From NCBI RefSeq assembly GCF_036323735.1, contig NC_086034.1, positions 65,808,439 to 65,872,438 on the forward strand: DNA of 64,000 bases, in the 5' to 3' direction. Below, piece by piece: positions 1 to 10,514 of this stretch. The position numbers were made by a program, and so were the translations under genes. The notes below the pieces were generated by a model. That model did no database searches and was not told where the DNA came from. It worked only from the letters and a program-made list of their open reading frames with translations. Each line of letters starts with the position of its first letter. The first letter of the stretch is position 1. Source of the DNA: Rattus norvegicus (taxonomy: Eukaryota > Chordata > Mammalia > Rodentia > Muridae).

Positions 1-96
1 GAATTCTACTTACATTTTTTGGTTCTAACCGTGCATATATTTTTGTTGTTGTTGCTAAGTTGCACCAACACCGCCTCCAAACTGAGCCTCTTTCTT

Positions 97-660
97 CCTG
101 GTTACTTTATTTATTTACATTTCATATGTTGTCCTCCTTCCCAGTCTCCCCCTATAAACCCCCATTCCATCCCTCATCCCTTTTGACTCTATGAGGGTGC
201 TCCACCACCCACCCACCCACCCACCCACCCACCCACCCACCCACTCCTGCCTTACCGCTCTGGCGTCCCCTTACACTGGGGCATCAAGTCTCCACAGGAC
301 CAATGACGTCCCCTCTCATTGATGCCCAATAAGGCCATTCTCTGCTACATATGTAACTGGAGTCATGGACCTACCCATGTATACTCTTTGGTGGTTTAGA
401 CCCTGGGAGCTTTAAGGTGTCCTGTTAGTTGATATTGTTGTTCTTCCTATGGGGTTGCAATTCTCTTCTGCTTTTTCATTCCTTTTCCTAACTCTTCTAT
501 TGGGGTCCCTGGGCTTAGTCTGATGGTTGGCTGTGAGTATCTGTATTAGTCAGGTGCTGGCAGAGCCTCTCAGGGGCTATCTATACCAGGTGTAGCACTT
601 CTTGGCATCAGCAATAGTGTTGAAGTTTGCAAACCGAGTCTTAACCCTAAGTCATCTCTA
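97..660 (-). mobile_element. L1 3' end (truncated LINE-1 copy)
   Basis: Read on the minus strand this is the 3'UTR end of a murine-type L1. It shares with the copy at 17500-17880 the same blocks: an A/T-rich terminus, a CT-rich tract, a tract around 'gggcatcaagtctccacagg' and 'gatattgttgttcttcctat'. The element is 5'-truncated and holds no ORF. A (CCCA)n expansion at 205-244 lies inside it, where related copies carry a G-rich tract on the sense strand. No clear target-site duplication was seen. Confidence 0.8.
205..244. repeat. (CCCA)n microsatellite
   Basis: About ten near-perfect CCCA tetramers, expanded within the L1 3'UTR fragment. Confidence 0.95.
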
Positions 661-786
661 CTATAAGTAACCTTCTCAGAACCCTTTGCTAAAGGCCATA
701 GTAATAATTTTTTACTATTCTTATCTCCAAGATATTTTAGTCTTCTCTTTTAGAATGGCTTGTGTGCATTTACCTGTCTCTTTGTT

Positions 787-979
787 TATCTATCCACCCA
801 TCTACCCATTTGTCCATCCACCTACCCACCCACCTGTCTGTCCGTCCATCTATCCATCCATCCATCCATTCATCCATCCATCCATCCATCCATCCATCCA
901 TCCATCCATCCATCCATCCATCCATCCATCCATCTATTCATCCATCCACCTATCCATAATACACCATCCACCATCCAAC
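787..979. repeat. (CCAT)n microsatellite
   Basis: A long CCAT/ATCC array. It is purest at about 845-944, with variant units (CTAT, CACC, GTCC) at both edges. The Ser/Ile/His/Pro-rich open frames here in all three phases are by-products of the tetramer. Confidence 0.97.
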
Positions 980-1253
980 GAATATTGAGGGCAGATGGTA
1001 TGTAGACTCTGTGCTGAGTTTGCTATCTTTGAACTCTCTGAACTTGGTGGATACAAAGCAATTACAGAATAAGTGTCCATTAAGCGATAATGATTCAGCT
1101 CACAAGGGAAGTAATTCTACAACAACAGCTTCAGGAGGCATCATGAGATTTTTGTGAAAAGAGGTGATGATACTGAATTTGCCTTGGGATTGGATTCATA
1201 GACATTCTTTCACAGCTCTTTGCAAGTCTTCTGCAGTATTTTTTAATGACCCT

Positions 1254-1367
1254 TGTAATGAACTCTTTTTTTTTTTTTCGGAGCTGGGGATCGAACCCAG
1301 GGCCTTGCGCTTCCTAGGCAAGCGCTCTACCACTGAGCTAAATCCCCAACCCCTGTAATGAACTCTT
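1254..1367 (-). mobile_element. ID SINE with 14-bp target-site duplication
   Basis: ID element (BC1/tRNA-Ala-derived, Pol III type) on the minus strand. The body is 1279-1353 and the poly-T (sense poly-A) is 1268-1278. The rc contains the A box 'tagctcagtggtagagcg' and a B-box-like 'ggttcgatcccc'. The 14-bp direct repeat 'tgtaatgaactctt' flanks it exactly at 1254-1267 and 1354-1367. An identical duplication indicates a fairly recent retroposition. Confidence 0.95.
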
Positions 1368-1904
1368 ATCAATCCTTATTGTCAGCCACTTAATAGATTC
1401 CTATTTGAGACAGATGAGGTTTGGGGATGGATATGAGAGTGGAAATGTCAGTACTCAGCAAGAGAACAGCTACCCGGGGTGACTATAGGAAGTCAGTGGG
1501 TTGACATGGAGACTGAAGGACTTGACTGTGCTAAGAATTTCTTTTTATACTTCTGATAATGCTCTGGGTCAGTAACCAGTAAATCAGAGGTGTAATTTCT
1601 ACCGGATTGAGGATTACAACACATTTTACTTTTGTTTTTTTACTCTGCATTTATTTATTCAGCACTAGGTGCCAACTCTGTGCCAATATATTAGTTTATT
1701 ATAAGTATATAAACACACATGTATATTCTATGCTGTATGATATGAACACGATGGGCACTGACATGTTGAGAGGCAATAGTATTGCCTGAGTATTGGATTA
1801 TAATGATTATAAGCACGTGGTGTCACGAAGTATAGAAATGCAGGGCTGCTTGAGAACATAAATGTAAAGCTAATTTCAAAGGGAAATGTATATACCAGGT
1901 GCTT
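1368..1904. other. No recognised feature
   Basis: Apparently unique A/T-rich sequence. I see no coding potential or repeat family here. Confidence 0.5.
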
Positions 1905-1909
1905 TTTGG

Positions 1910-2300
1910 TGGCCAAAAGTTTAAATACTCTCCTCTAAATTTGGTTACTGAAGCTTTAACCCCTATCATAGCTGGATTTAGAGGTAGATCCCCATAGAGA
2001 TAAGACTACATTTTAAGGTTACATGGAATCTCAGGGGTATGGCCCTGAGCCAAAGGATTAGTGTCCTCCCCACATGCAACAGAGATCTTGTCCTGTGCTT
2101 CTGTGCACATGTGCACATGAGAGTTCATGTGAAGACAGAATAAGAAGGTGGCTGTCTGCAGGTCTGGAAAAATTCCTCTCTCAAAATCAAATTTGCTAGA
2201 ACATTGACCTTGGAAATTTAGCTTCAAAACTGTGAGAAGATAAATGTCTGTTAAGTCGCAGCTTGACTTAAGGGAGTCCCAAAAGACTAAAACAGCAACG
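1910..2300 (+). mobile_element. Old MaLR-type LTR (MST/MLT1-like)
   Basis: The order of motifs matches MST/MLT1-class MaLR LTRs: a segment with 'gattagtgtcctcc', then 'catgtgaagacagaataagaaggtggc' in pieces, 'aatcaaatttgctag', 'ttgaccttgga', 'actgtgagaagataaatgtctgtt' and an end near 'gactaaaacag'. It is diverged with no coding remnant. It appears to be a solo LTR, since no internal region is seen beside it. Confidence 0.7.
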
Positions 2301-2461
2301 ACCTCTGTGTATGTGGGTTTTAGGGGAGAGAGAGTAGATAGTATTTTAGGCAGAAGGAGGATTGTGTGAATGGTGACAACGGCAAAGGATATTATTCTTA
2401 TTTACCTGTTTGTATGTCAGAATTCTTCAGGCTCTCACCAATTATCAGTTTGTGGTCTCTC

Positions 2462-2614
2462 TCCCTATTTATCATCTATCTATCTGTCTGTCTATATGTC
2501 TACCATCTATCTATGCATCTATGTGTCTATGTATCTATATATCTATGTATCCATCCATCATCCATCATCCATCGTCCACCCACCCACCCATCCATCATAT
2601 CTATCTATCCATCA

Positions 2615-2662
<48 letters not shown>

Positions 2663-2665
2663 CAT
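2462..2665. repeat. (TATC)n / (CATC)n compound microsatellite
   Basis: TATC/TGTC variants lead into a CATCCATC and CACC block, then a pure (TATC)n run at about 2610-2660. The 249-aa open frame over this region begins in the repeat and has no recognisable domain. Confidence 0.95.
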
Positions 2666-2669
2666 CTAG

Positions 2670-2730
2670 CTATTGACTGGGCATTGAACCGTGGTAAGCA
2701 CTCTACCACTGGTTACGCCCATGCCCAAAT
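2670..2730 (-). mobile_element. tRNA-derived SINE fragment
   Basis: Short minus-strand piece whose 'gggcattgaaccgtggtaagcactctaccactg' pattern (in parts) matches the promoter half of ID/B4-type SINEs. Too short to name the family. Confidence 0.45.
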
Positions 2731-2979
2731 TGTCCCTAATCCTCTTAGTGTTTACATTTCCTTAGGGAAATTTCTTCTTTTATTTCTAGCTTTGGAAGTT
2801 TTTATTCTTTATTTCCTCTTAACTATTCGTCCTAACTTTTGCCTTTCCCCCCCTGTTGAGTGTATTTTTTTATTTGTTGAATTTTGTTCTCTTACTATTT
2901 ACGTTCCTCCAATTGAAACATCCTGTCTTTGGCTAGCATCTTCCTGTCTTCTCTCCCAAGCACCTTCCACTCTTTGCTC
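2731..2979. other. No clear feature; possibly more ancient L1
   Basis: T-rich sequence leading into the ancient L1. Its own affinity is not clear. Confidence 0.3.
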
Positions 2980-3513
2980 CCATGAGTTTGGACTTCTACG
3001 CTCCTGCACAAGTTACAGCAGAAAGCATTTGCTTCTCTCTGTCTGGTTTCTTTCACACCCACCATCCCTTTCCGATTCAGCCATGCTTCTGCAAGTCTCT
3101 CCTGTGGCTAAGTAACATTTGTTTTATACATCAATACATTTGCACGTATATGTGTGTCTTTTGTTTCCTTCATCCATTAGTTTATCGATAGAGAGTTACT
3201 TCTGCTTACTTTCTGTTTCTTGGTTATTCAGAACAATGGTATGAATGACCAGGGTGATGGATATATCTTTTTGAGAGACTGATTTTTATTTCCTTTGGGT
3301 ATATGTAGTAGTGGAATTGCTATATCACGTGACACTTAGGAACCTTTCTGTCTATGCTAATTCAGATTCCCACCAAGTGTTCCATCAACAGTTCCCTTTC
3401 CTTCAAATGCTTTCCAACACTTGTCTCTTTCCTTTTTATGAGGTGATATTTCATTGTGGTTTGATTTGCATTCCCCTAGTGAGTAGTAATGAACATTTAA
3501 AAATACATCTGTT
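2980..3513 (-). mobile_element. Ancient mammalian L1 (L1M-type), ORF2 3' portion, part 1
   Basis: On the minus strand this follows the last part of L1 ORF2. Landmarks on the plus strand are 'tttccttcatccattagttt', 'tttatttcctttgggtatat', 'cagattcccaccaag' and 'ggtttgatttgcattccc'. The equivalent region of the young L1 at 25780-25970 has the same order. Heavily diverged. It is continued at 3982-4435, being split by a younger L1. Confidence 0.75.
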
Positions 3514-3981
3514 CCTAGGCGAAGCCTCTCTGATGATAGTCGTGCTAGACTCCTGTCTGCATGTATAGCAGATTATCATTAACAGTGTCAGGGCTTGGCT
3601 CTCTCTCATGGCGTGGGTCTCAAGTTGAACAGTCATCAGATAGTCTTTCCCTCAATTTCTGTTCCGTCTTTTACCCCTGCACATCTTGTAAGCAGAGTAA
3701 ATTGTGAGTGGAAGATTATGTGGCTGGGTCGGTGTCTTTCTTGCATGGTTATAGGAGATGGCCATTTCCTAAATAGGAAAGGAGGTAAATAGTCTTACTG
3801 CTACTTGATATGCCAAGGCTGGTTAATAACTATGGGAGGCCTCCTCTGTTCTGAGGGAAAGAGAAGAGGGGGTGGATGTGAAGGAAGTAGAGGTGGGAGG
3901 GTGGACTGGGAGGAGAGGAGGGAGAGGAACCTCAATTCGGATTTAATGTAAATAAATAAATTAATAAAATGTGTACTTGTT
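3504..3981. mobile_element. Lx-type L1 3' end inserted into the ancient L1, 5' part inverted
   Basis: Minus-oriented L1 3'UTR sequence (about 3514-3750) is joined head to head with a plus-oriented Lx-type 3' terminus (about 3780-3972). The terminus carries 'atgccaaggctggtt', 'gggaggcctcctctg', a purine-rich block and 'gtaaataaataaattaat'. The ancient L1 resumes on the far side, so this is a nested insertion. Degenerate flanking repeats 'tacatctgtt' (3504-3513) and 'gtacttgtt' (3973-3981) are a plausible old target-site duplication. The inverted 5' half fits twin priming. The exact inversion point is uncertain. Confidence 0.65.
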
Positions 3982-4435
3982 AGGCATTTGCAAGCAGATT
4001 TTTGAGAAATATTTACTAAGGTCCTTAGCCTACTGCAAAATTAAATTACTACTACTATTTTGCTTTTGAGTTATATGTGTTCCTTATGTATTTTTGATAT
4101 GAATCCCTTATGAAATTCATGGTTTTTAAATATTTTCTCCCATTATGTTAGGTCTTCTTTAATGTGTCATTTTCTTTCCTCTACAGAAACTTCTCTTATG
4201 ATGGAGTCACAGTTGTTTTATCTTTCTTTTTCTTAGCTGAGCTTTTGTGTCATATCTAAAATGTACGATGTTAAGATTAACGATGAGGGACTGGTTTCTG
4301 TTTTCTTCTAGAAGCTCTATGGTTTTGGTTTCTTTCTGTTTATGTGTCAGCTAAGAATAGAAGTCAGTTCTTTGAATAAGTGTATCTACTTTCCCCTATG
4401 TCGTTTACTGAAAAGATTATCACTATCTTGACTGG
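3982..4435 (-). mobile_element. Ancient mammalian L1 (L1M-type), ORF2, part 2
   Basis: Resumes the element ending at 3513. Plus-strand landmarks are 'tttgagaaatatttact', 'aatattttctcccattatgt', 'ttgtgtcatatctaaaatg' and 'ttactgaaaagattatc'. The order matches antisense L1 ORF2 directly upstream of the 2980-3513 part. An internal deletion is likely near 4345-4380. Confidence 0.7.
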
Positions 4436-4660
4436 ACAGGGCCTTAATTTTGGGGTCCCAGTTTTTCTTAGGGCGTGGTAATCCTAAGGAACTGAGACCA
4501 ACTGAGTGGACCTCAAGAAAGGGACGGTGCTGGGGTTGCTGGCAGCTTACTTGGTTCAGCTTTTCAGCCAACTTTGGAGATCACAGAGAAAATTGAGTTT
4601 TATGTACTTATTAGCAATGAAAGGTATTATGTTTTTAGTGGCAGAATAAGAAAAAAAAGA
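4436..4660. other. No recognised feature
   Basis: Short apparently unique stretch between the ancient L1 and the next L1 insertion. Confidence 0.4.
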
Positions 4661-5146
4661 TTCTCTGATTCCTTCAACGGGGGTCCCGTTCTCAGTTCAG
4701 TGGTTTGCTGCTGGCATTCGCCTCTGTATTTGCTGTATTCTGGCTGTGTCTCTCAGGAGAGATCTACATCCGGTTCCTGTCGGCCTGCACTTCTTTGCTT
4801 GAGACCCCTTATGAACAACAATGCCAAGCAACCAGAGCTTCCAGGGACTAAGCCACTACCTAAAGACTATACATGGACTGACCCTGGACTCTGACCTCAT
4901 AGGTAGCAATGAATAGCCTAGTAAGGGCACCAGTGGAAGGGGAAGCCCTTGGTCCTGCCAAGACTGAACCCCCAGTGAACGTGATTGTGGCGGGGAGGTC
5001 GGTAATGGGGGGAGGAGGGGGAGGGGAAGGCCATATAGAAGGGGAGGGGAAAGGGTTAGGGGGATGTTGGCCCGGAATCTGGGAAGGGGAATAACAATCG
5101 AAATGTAAATAAGAAATATTCAAGTTAATAAAGATAAAAAAAAAGA
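4661..5146 (+). mobile_element. Rat L1 3' end with inverted 5' segment (twin priming)
   Basis: 4661-4800 is L1 3'UTR in minus orientation; it matches 25060-25195 of the large minus-strand L1 almost base for base. 4801-5146 is the adjoining 3'UTR in plus orientation, ending in 'gttaataaag' plus a short A-tail. At the junction about 30 bases of the intact element are missing, including 'ctggaagaccttgaagg'. Inversion plus a junction deletion is the signature of twin-primed L1 integration. A G-rich tract lies at about 5005-5075. No convincing target-site duplication was seen. Confidence 0.9.
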
Positions 5147-6004
5147 TGAATAGTGGGACAGCTGGTGTGAAACTGCAGTGTAACTGATGGTGGCCCTGTC
5201 TGAGAAGCCTCAGTGTCTGCTTCAGCATGGACGAGCATTCTGACAGTGAGAAGTCTCTCTAGGCCTTTCCATTTTATTCATGCTAAAGAGAATGTAAAGG
5301 ACCAGTTGTTTAGCCTGTACTGCCTTCTCCTGGTTGGTATTGAAGTAGCAGCTAATATAGAACAAATGTAAACCTTGTGTAAATGAAGCCTAAACACATG
5401 GATGTTGTATGATATGTCCTCTTTCCTATGCTATCACCCTTTCCACTGTACCAGTAGGGCTGGCTTGAAACTGTGATGGTGTTTTTAATGACCTTTGGTA
5501 TGTCAAGCCTATGCATTTATCAATAAGAAAAGGTAGGAGACTTATTTCACAATTTGGTAATTGAGATCTGGGAAAGACTAAGATACCCATAAATTGTTTA
5601 CTTCTAAAAGAGGGAGTCAATACCAATTTTAAATTTTCATAATGCATGTAAGTTATTCATTCTATTGTGAAAAGACATTTCTTTCAGGCCTCTGAAGCTG
5701 ATCTTTATTCCCTGTGTATGCTCTGGTAGCAACATAGCCAAGAGGTTACCAATAATACTCCTCAGATTTACAGGTTAGCCTGAGTTCAAACAAAGGTAAT
5801 TGAGTCTTTCTCAGGGAGACAAACTCTCATGCTTAATAAGGAGATTTTCATATTCAGACAATATAGAGTGAGAAAAGAGAAAATAGAACACAATTACTGT
5901 TTTGGAGCAGGTAATAAAAAGCACATGGCATCTGTCTGTCTATCCATCATTTATTTGTAATATGATATCCTCAAGTTGTACATTATAAGAGGAACTTAAT
6001 ACTA
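5147..6004. other. No recognised feature
   Basis: About 0.86 kb of apparently unique A/T-rich DNA. No SINE, LINE or open frame of interest. Confidence 0.5.
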
Positions 6005-6170
6005 AAGAAGACAGGAGTGGTGATGCACACCTCCCGTCTAAGCACTTGGGAGTCAGAGGCAGGTAGATCTTTGTGAGCTTGAGGATAGCCTGGTCTACAG
6101 AGTGACCTCCAGGACAGCCAAAGCTACAGATAGAAACTCTGTCTTGAAAAGCTATCCCCCCCAAAAAAAA
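6005..6170 (+). mobile_element. B1 SINE
   Basis: 7SL-derived B1 in plus orientation. It shows 'gtggtgatgcacacctcccg', 'cacttgggagtcagaggcag', 'tagcctggtctacagagtg', 'ccaggacagccaaagctac' and 'aaactctgtcttgaaaa'. It ends in a C/A-rich tail that runs into a purine tract. Several CpG-decay changes suggest an older copy. Confidence 0.9.
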
Positions 6171-6227
6171 AAGAAGAGGGAGAGGGAGAAGAGGAGGAGG
6201 GGAGGGAGAAGAGGAGGGGGGAGAGGA
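6164..6227. repeat. Polypurine (GGA/GA)n tract
   Basis: A/G-only sequence growing from the B1 tail, a common place for microsatellite birth. Confidence 0.9.
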
Positions 6228-7639
6228 AATGCTAATACAGAAAAGAACCATGCTGAGGATGAGGAGCAGACTCAAGGTCTTGCTCCAGCCTCCTCTCAGA
6301 GCAGTCATAGGTCTAGGATGCTGCAGAAGGCAAGGTGAGAGTTTTAGATATGGCTGGGTCCTAAGAACATCCAAATGGTGGGATCCTGAGAGGCTGAACC
6401 AAAGTGAGCATTAAAAACAGAATGATAACTACAAAGTGGAGCAAAATAGGAGCCAAGTGAGAACTAAGAAGAAGATAGGAGTATCAATGCTCTGTCCCAC
6501 AGGAGAGAGAGCCGGGGAGAGCAGGGAAACTAAGGTCAATCCAACACCATGGTGAAGGGCAAGGGACAGATGCAGCCAAGATACAAGTCAGCCTCATAAC
6601 TTCCTGTATTAATTCCTGCTCATTCCATGCCCAAAGTTTCTCTTCTGGAAGAGCCTAGATGTAGTGGCATTTCAGAAATATGGCTGGAAGGACACCAGTC
6701 ATCTGATAGAGAATAGGTTAGCAGTAGGCTTGTGCTTGGTATATGTATTTATGTATTTGAATATGCCCGTATGTTAAGGAAGGGCTGCGTCATACTTCCC
6801 TGGTTTATTAGGACTGCTTCATTCATGAAGTCTAATAAAAGTGCAGAATCCATATGCTTTTAAGTCAGAAATAAAGGGTGACCCGGCAGTAAGCCATTCA
6901 GGTACAATGAACTCTGGTCCCCAAGATCAGACCAGAAACCACTCACGAAATATCTTTGCCTAAGAATTGATTTTGCATAAAAAGCTATTTCTAATCATTA
7001 AAATAGGAGGGAAAATGTCATTATAAAGGTATGGGTAAGGGGGCGCTTCTCTTGTTAGTTACCATAGAGCCCATGGTTCATTTAACATTAACTGGTGCTG
7101 ATAACGTGAACGTTTGATCTTCCAATCTGACAAACCAAGTCTTTAATTTAGAAAATGAACAAAAGCCCAGCCAGACCATAAGAGGAAGAGCCAAGATGGC
7201 ATCCATGTGAGCAGGCAGGTTGCATCCTTCTCAGGAATATCCTGGGATCTGAGAGGAAGACGAGAATAGAACATCAGTACTTGTCGTTTCTCTTCACCGT
7301 TAAGGTGCCAGAAACTAGGGAGCTGTCCCGCTGCACGGATCAGCACAGCCCCCAGTTCTAAGAGATGCTTTATTTTACTCTAATTGGAGAGGTTGAAAAG
7401 ACTTTCGAGATTGTTATTTTAAATGCCTTCTGCTATTAAACCATGGCTAGGAAGTCTGCTCAGCCAAAATGATGCTTAAAGGGCATAAAGTTTATGAGTC
7501 ACGGAGAGCAGTGCTTCCAATTACTTTCCTGGACTCTGGTGCAGTAGGGGTCTTTAATATGCACTGGGATCCTGCCTGAGAGCTAACACAAGGCAGGCAA
7601 TCTGCATCTTGGGATGTCTCCCCACCTTGATGCTCTGCC
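6228..7639. other. No recognised feature
   Basis: About 1.4 kb of apparently unique DNA. The small open frames lack domains and codon-like structure. Confidence 0.5.
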
Positions 7640-7735
7640 AGGTAAAGGTTAGGTGAGCTATTTTATTGATCCTTTATAAAGATCTGTCTTCTGTAAAATG
7701 GGGCTAATAAAAGATACAGTTGAGGCTTGTGGGGA
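7640..7735 (+). mobile_element. MIR-like ancient SINE fragment
   Basis: The tail 'ctgtaaaatggggctaataa' preceded by 'gttaggtgagctatttta' matches the 3' half of mammalian-wide MIR. No flanking duplication, as expected from its age. Confidence 0.5.
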
Positions 7736-8696
7736 AAGAAACAGAGCAGGCTTCCTGTGTCTCTTCCAAGCTAAGTGCCTTATGTATATGCTGATCAGGC
7801 AAACACAGCCGATCACCCAAGAACCTTAAATTGGGCCTCCTTTCTTCCCTTCTGCCCTCTGCCAATTCTCCTCTTATTCCCTTTATTCTTCCCTTCCCCG
7901 ACACTCTTTTTTTCTATCTATTTCACCCCCCCTGTAATTGTGTACCTGTTCAGTTTGGCATAATTCTATCTGGTCTCAGTGTTCCGAGGAGGAATAGGTA
8001 AAGTTGGTCACAGCAGGCTCCTGTCTGATTGGGACTCATCTATCACTGCCCCTGAATTTCTGGGAGCCCCGGAGGTTGCTGGCAGCCCGCGTGTGTTCGT
8101 AATTCCAAGGTTTTCAAGCTTTTTTAAAATTCGATTATTCTGCACAATTCAGAAATGTTTAATAAGGTGCATCCTTCAGGTGCCAAGGAGAATCGGTGGC
8201 TAACGGGCCAGATAGCGCAGATGGATGAGTTTCCCCTAGCATCTCTATTAGCGGGGAGCTTGTAAGAGGGAAAGCAAAGGGCGTTTACCCTGATGGATCT
8301 GGTACATCAGTACGGGAGACACAGAGAGATACGATTCTCTTGTACCTTTGGAAGGAGAATTGCTTTCTTCACAGTGGTAAAAGGTGTTTACTGCAAAATA
8401 CCTTTGCAAAGCAGTCAAAATGCAAAAAGAACAAATCTAACACCATGGGCTATGTATTTGGTAATGGACTTGATGTTTTAGGTGAAAACACATAGAACAT
8501 CCTGTTAGGCAACTTACCTATGCTGTGTGTTATTACAGCATAATAGCACAGTTAAAATTCTAATAATACTAGTTAAATTTCCTTAGAAACTTTAATCCTG
8601 CTATCTTGTGGATGAAGTATAGCTTATTTAATAATTTCCTATATCTGGGTCTTTATCTTGACTTAATTTTTATACTGTAAATAATAAAACAAGGCA
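7736..8696. other. Mostly unique DNA with one half of a 53-bp repeat pair
   Basis: T- and C-rich at 7840-7940. Otherwise unremarkable except for 8036-8088, which recurs at 8788-8840. Confidence 0.5.
8036..8088 (+). repeat. Local dispersed repeat, copy 1 (53 bp)
   Basis: Runs from 'tcatctatcactgcccctg' to 'gaggttgctggcagccc'. It matches 8788-8840 with only a handful of substitutions and no gaps. Family unknown. Confidence 0.8.
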
Positions 8697-8787
8697 GTCA
8701 TGGCAGTATAAATCTGTAACCCTAATCTTAGGTTCTCAGGAGACTGAGCCAGGGCTGCTTGGGCAGACTAGCCTGGGCTACATAGAT
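8697..8787 (+). mobile_element. B1-related fragment
   Basis: Shows 'catggcagtataaatctgta', 'ggttctcaggagactgagcc' and 'agactagcctgggctacata', the left-half order of a B1/proto-B1 element. Truncated. Confidence 0.6.
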
Positions 8788-8840
8788 TCATCTGTCACTG
8801 CCTCTGGATTTCTGGACGCCCTGGAGGTTGCTGGAAGCCC
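8788..8840 (+). repeat. Local dispersed repeat, copy 2 (53 bp)
   Basis: Second copy of 8036-8088, same orientation, 752 bp downstream. It abuts the end of the B1-like fragment. Confidence 0.8.
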
Positions 8841-8877
8841 TCCACTCCCCCTAAAATCAAAGCCATTTCAAGTATTT

Positions 8878-9065
8878 GTTTACTTTTATTTTGTGTGTGA
8901 GAGTGTTTTGCCTGGAGGTTTATTACTACATCCTGCTATCTTTCAGAGACCTGAAAAGGGTGTTGGGTTTTCTGGACCTGAAACCATCTTGTCGACGCTG
9001 AGAACCTAACCTGGTTTCTATTTAAGAGCAGCCAGCACTCTTATCCAATGAGTTATTTCTACAGT
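8878..9065 (-). mobile_element. B2-type SINE
   Basis: On the plus strand: 'tttattttgtgtgtgagagt', 'gttttgcctggaggttta', 'gaacctaacctgg', 'aagagcagccagcactctta' and 'tccaatgagttat'. This is an antisense, diverged B2-family element with its tRNA-related head at the right end. Confidence 0.7.
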
Positions 9066-9765
9066 GCCCTGACAAAAGTTTTTATAATTTGTTTTTGACA
9101 TTATTGATTTTTTCTGTGTAGAGACTGAGTCATAATCAATGAGTTTGAAGGATTGATACATGTTACATAACGTGCCTTGGTATAGGCAGGGAACCAGCTC
9201 TTCCAACATCTTTTGGGGAAGTTTCTATTTCCAACCACATTTTGCCGGCATACTCATGGACAACCTGCTTATTTGTAGCATTGAATGTGCACTTTCTGTG
9301 CTCATAGACTTAATAGAAATTTTATTTCCACTGGAAATAAATGAATTATCTACTCATGTATCTGACCCATTTTCCCACTGGGTTTTCCCCCTGTTCTTCC
9401 CGACTTCATAGAACTCTTTACATCTTGGTACTAAGGTTATCTGAACCTCAACCTCTTCTCGTTTGCTTCTTGCTCTGTACATTCACTTATGCTGGAATTT
9501 TTGGTACACTTTTGGGCTGTCTGTGAACAAACAAAAACTTGATATTTGATGTACTGCTTCAGAGTTCTACCCTGCTCCAGTGTTATCTGATAGGGCGATC
9601 TATAGCTTACCCCAAATGTACATTGGGAAATCCGTGAAATGGGCCTCCAGTCTGAATCTTCATAAGTTATCCAATTATTATATCACCAAATTAATAAAAT
9701 ATTAATATTCTTATAGATTAATAGGAACAATACACACCAACCATGTGATTACAAATAAATTATTT
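9066..9765. other. No recognised feature
   Basis: Apparently unique. It holds a 21-bp near-perfect palindrome at 9321-9341 (arms 'tttatttcca'/'tggaaataaa'). Confidence 0.45.
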
Positions 9766-10100
9766 TTTAAGTTAGCTTCCTTAGGTCATCTTTATGCATT
9801 CTTAGTTTTCGTTGTCTCTGCCCCCTCTGCCTTTCTTTACTCCAGTTCCTGCCCCACTCCTCACCTAAATCCTTCCAACCTTGGTATTCTGTCATCTACT
9901 TTCTTGTTACATGTGTTCTATTACCCCCTCTCATGAGTCTCTTCTAGTTTCTTGGCATGTACACATTCACACACAAACACACCTATAGTAATTAAAAAAC
10001 TAGGACCCACCTACAAGCAGGTACATGATGTCTTTTTGAGGTCATTACCTCGTTTAATACAATATTTTGTAGCTCTTTATTTCAGTGACTATTCAATTAT
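9766..10100 (-). mobile_element. Probable older L1 3'UTR fragment
   Basis: A C/T-rich run with 'gttcctgccccactcctcac', 'acacattcacacacaaacac' and 'aaactaggacccacctacaa' resembles antisense 3'UTR of older murine L1. Diverged, so the call is tentative. Confidence 0.45.
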
Positions 10101-10204
10101 TTTATTTGTCTTTAAAGAAAAATAAAATTCTAACTTAGAGTAACTACCACTGATACATTAATGTCCTTTTTTGATCATGTATTAAATTTAAATGAAAAAA
10201 AAAA

Positions 10205-10412
10205 CCTTATGTGCACAGGTGTTTTGTCTGCATGTATTTCTGTCTTTCACTTGTATGTTTACTGCCCACATAGACCAGAAATGGCATCAGATTGCCCTGG
10301 AACTTGAGTAACAGATGGTTGTGAACAGCTGTGTGGGTGCTGGGAATCGGACCCAGGTCTTCTAGAAGAGCATCCACTATTCTTAACTATGGAATCGTCT
10401 CTCCCACCCCAC
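10205..10412 (-). mobile_element. B2-type SINE
   Basis: Antisense B2: 'gtgttttgtctgcatgtat', 'agaccagaaatggcatcaga', 'ggtgctgggaatcggaccca', 'tcttctagaagagcatccac' and a B2 head at 'tggaatcgtctctccc'. Confidence 0.8.
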
Positions 10413-10514
10413 CTACAAAATTTTCATTTAAATTTCTTTTTAGATAGGATTTTCTTTAATCAAATCTCCAAATTCAGAAATTTTTCCTTAAGTCGAGTAT
10501 GATTTTATTTTCTT

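Noticed and set aside
1..6. EcoRI site at the first base
   Set aside because: Could suggest a cloned fragment end, but a single 6-bp match at a window edge carries no real information.
686..1005. Three overlapping plus-strand frames rich in His, Pro, Ser, Ile
   Set aside because: By-product of the (CCAT)n array; all three phases stay open because of the 4-bp period.
2366..3115. 249-aa plus-strand frame
   Set aside because: It crosses a microsatellite, a SINE fragment and antisense ancient L1; no domain and no codon signature.
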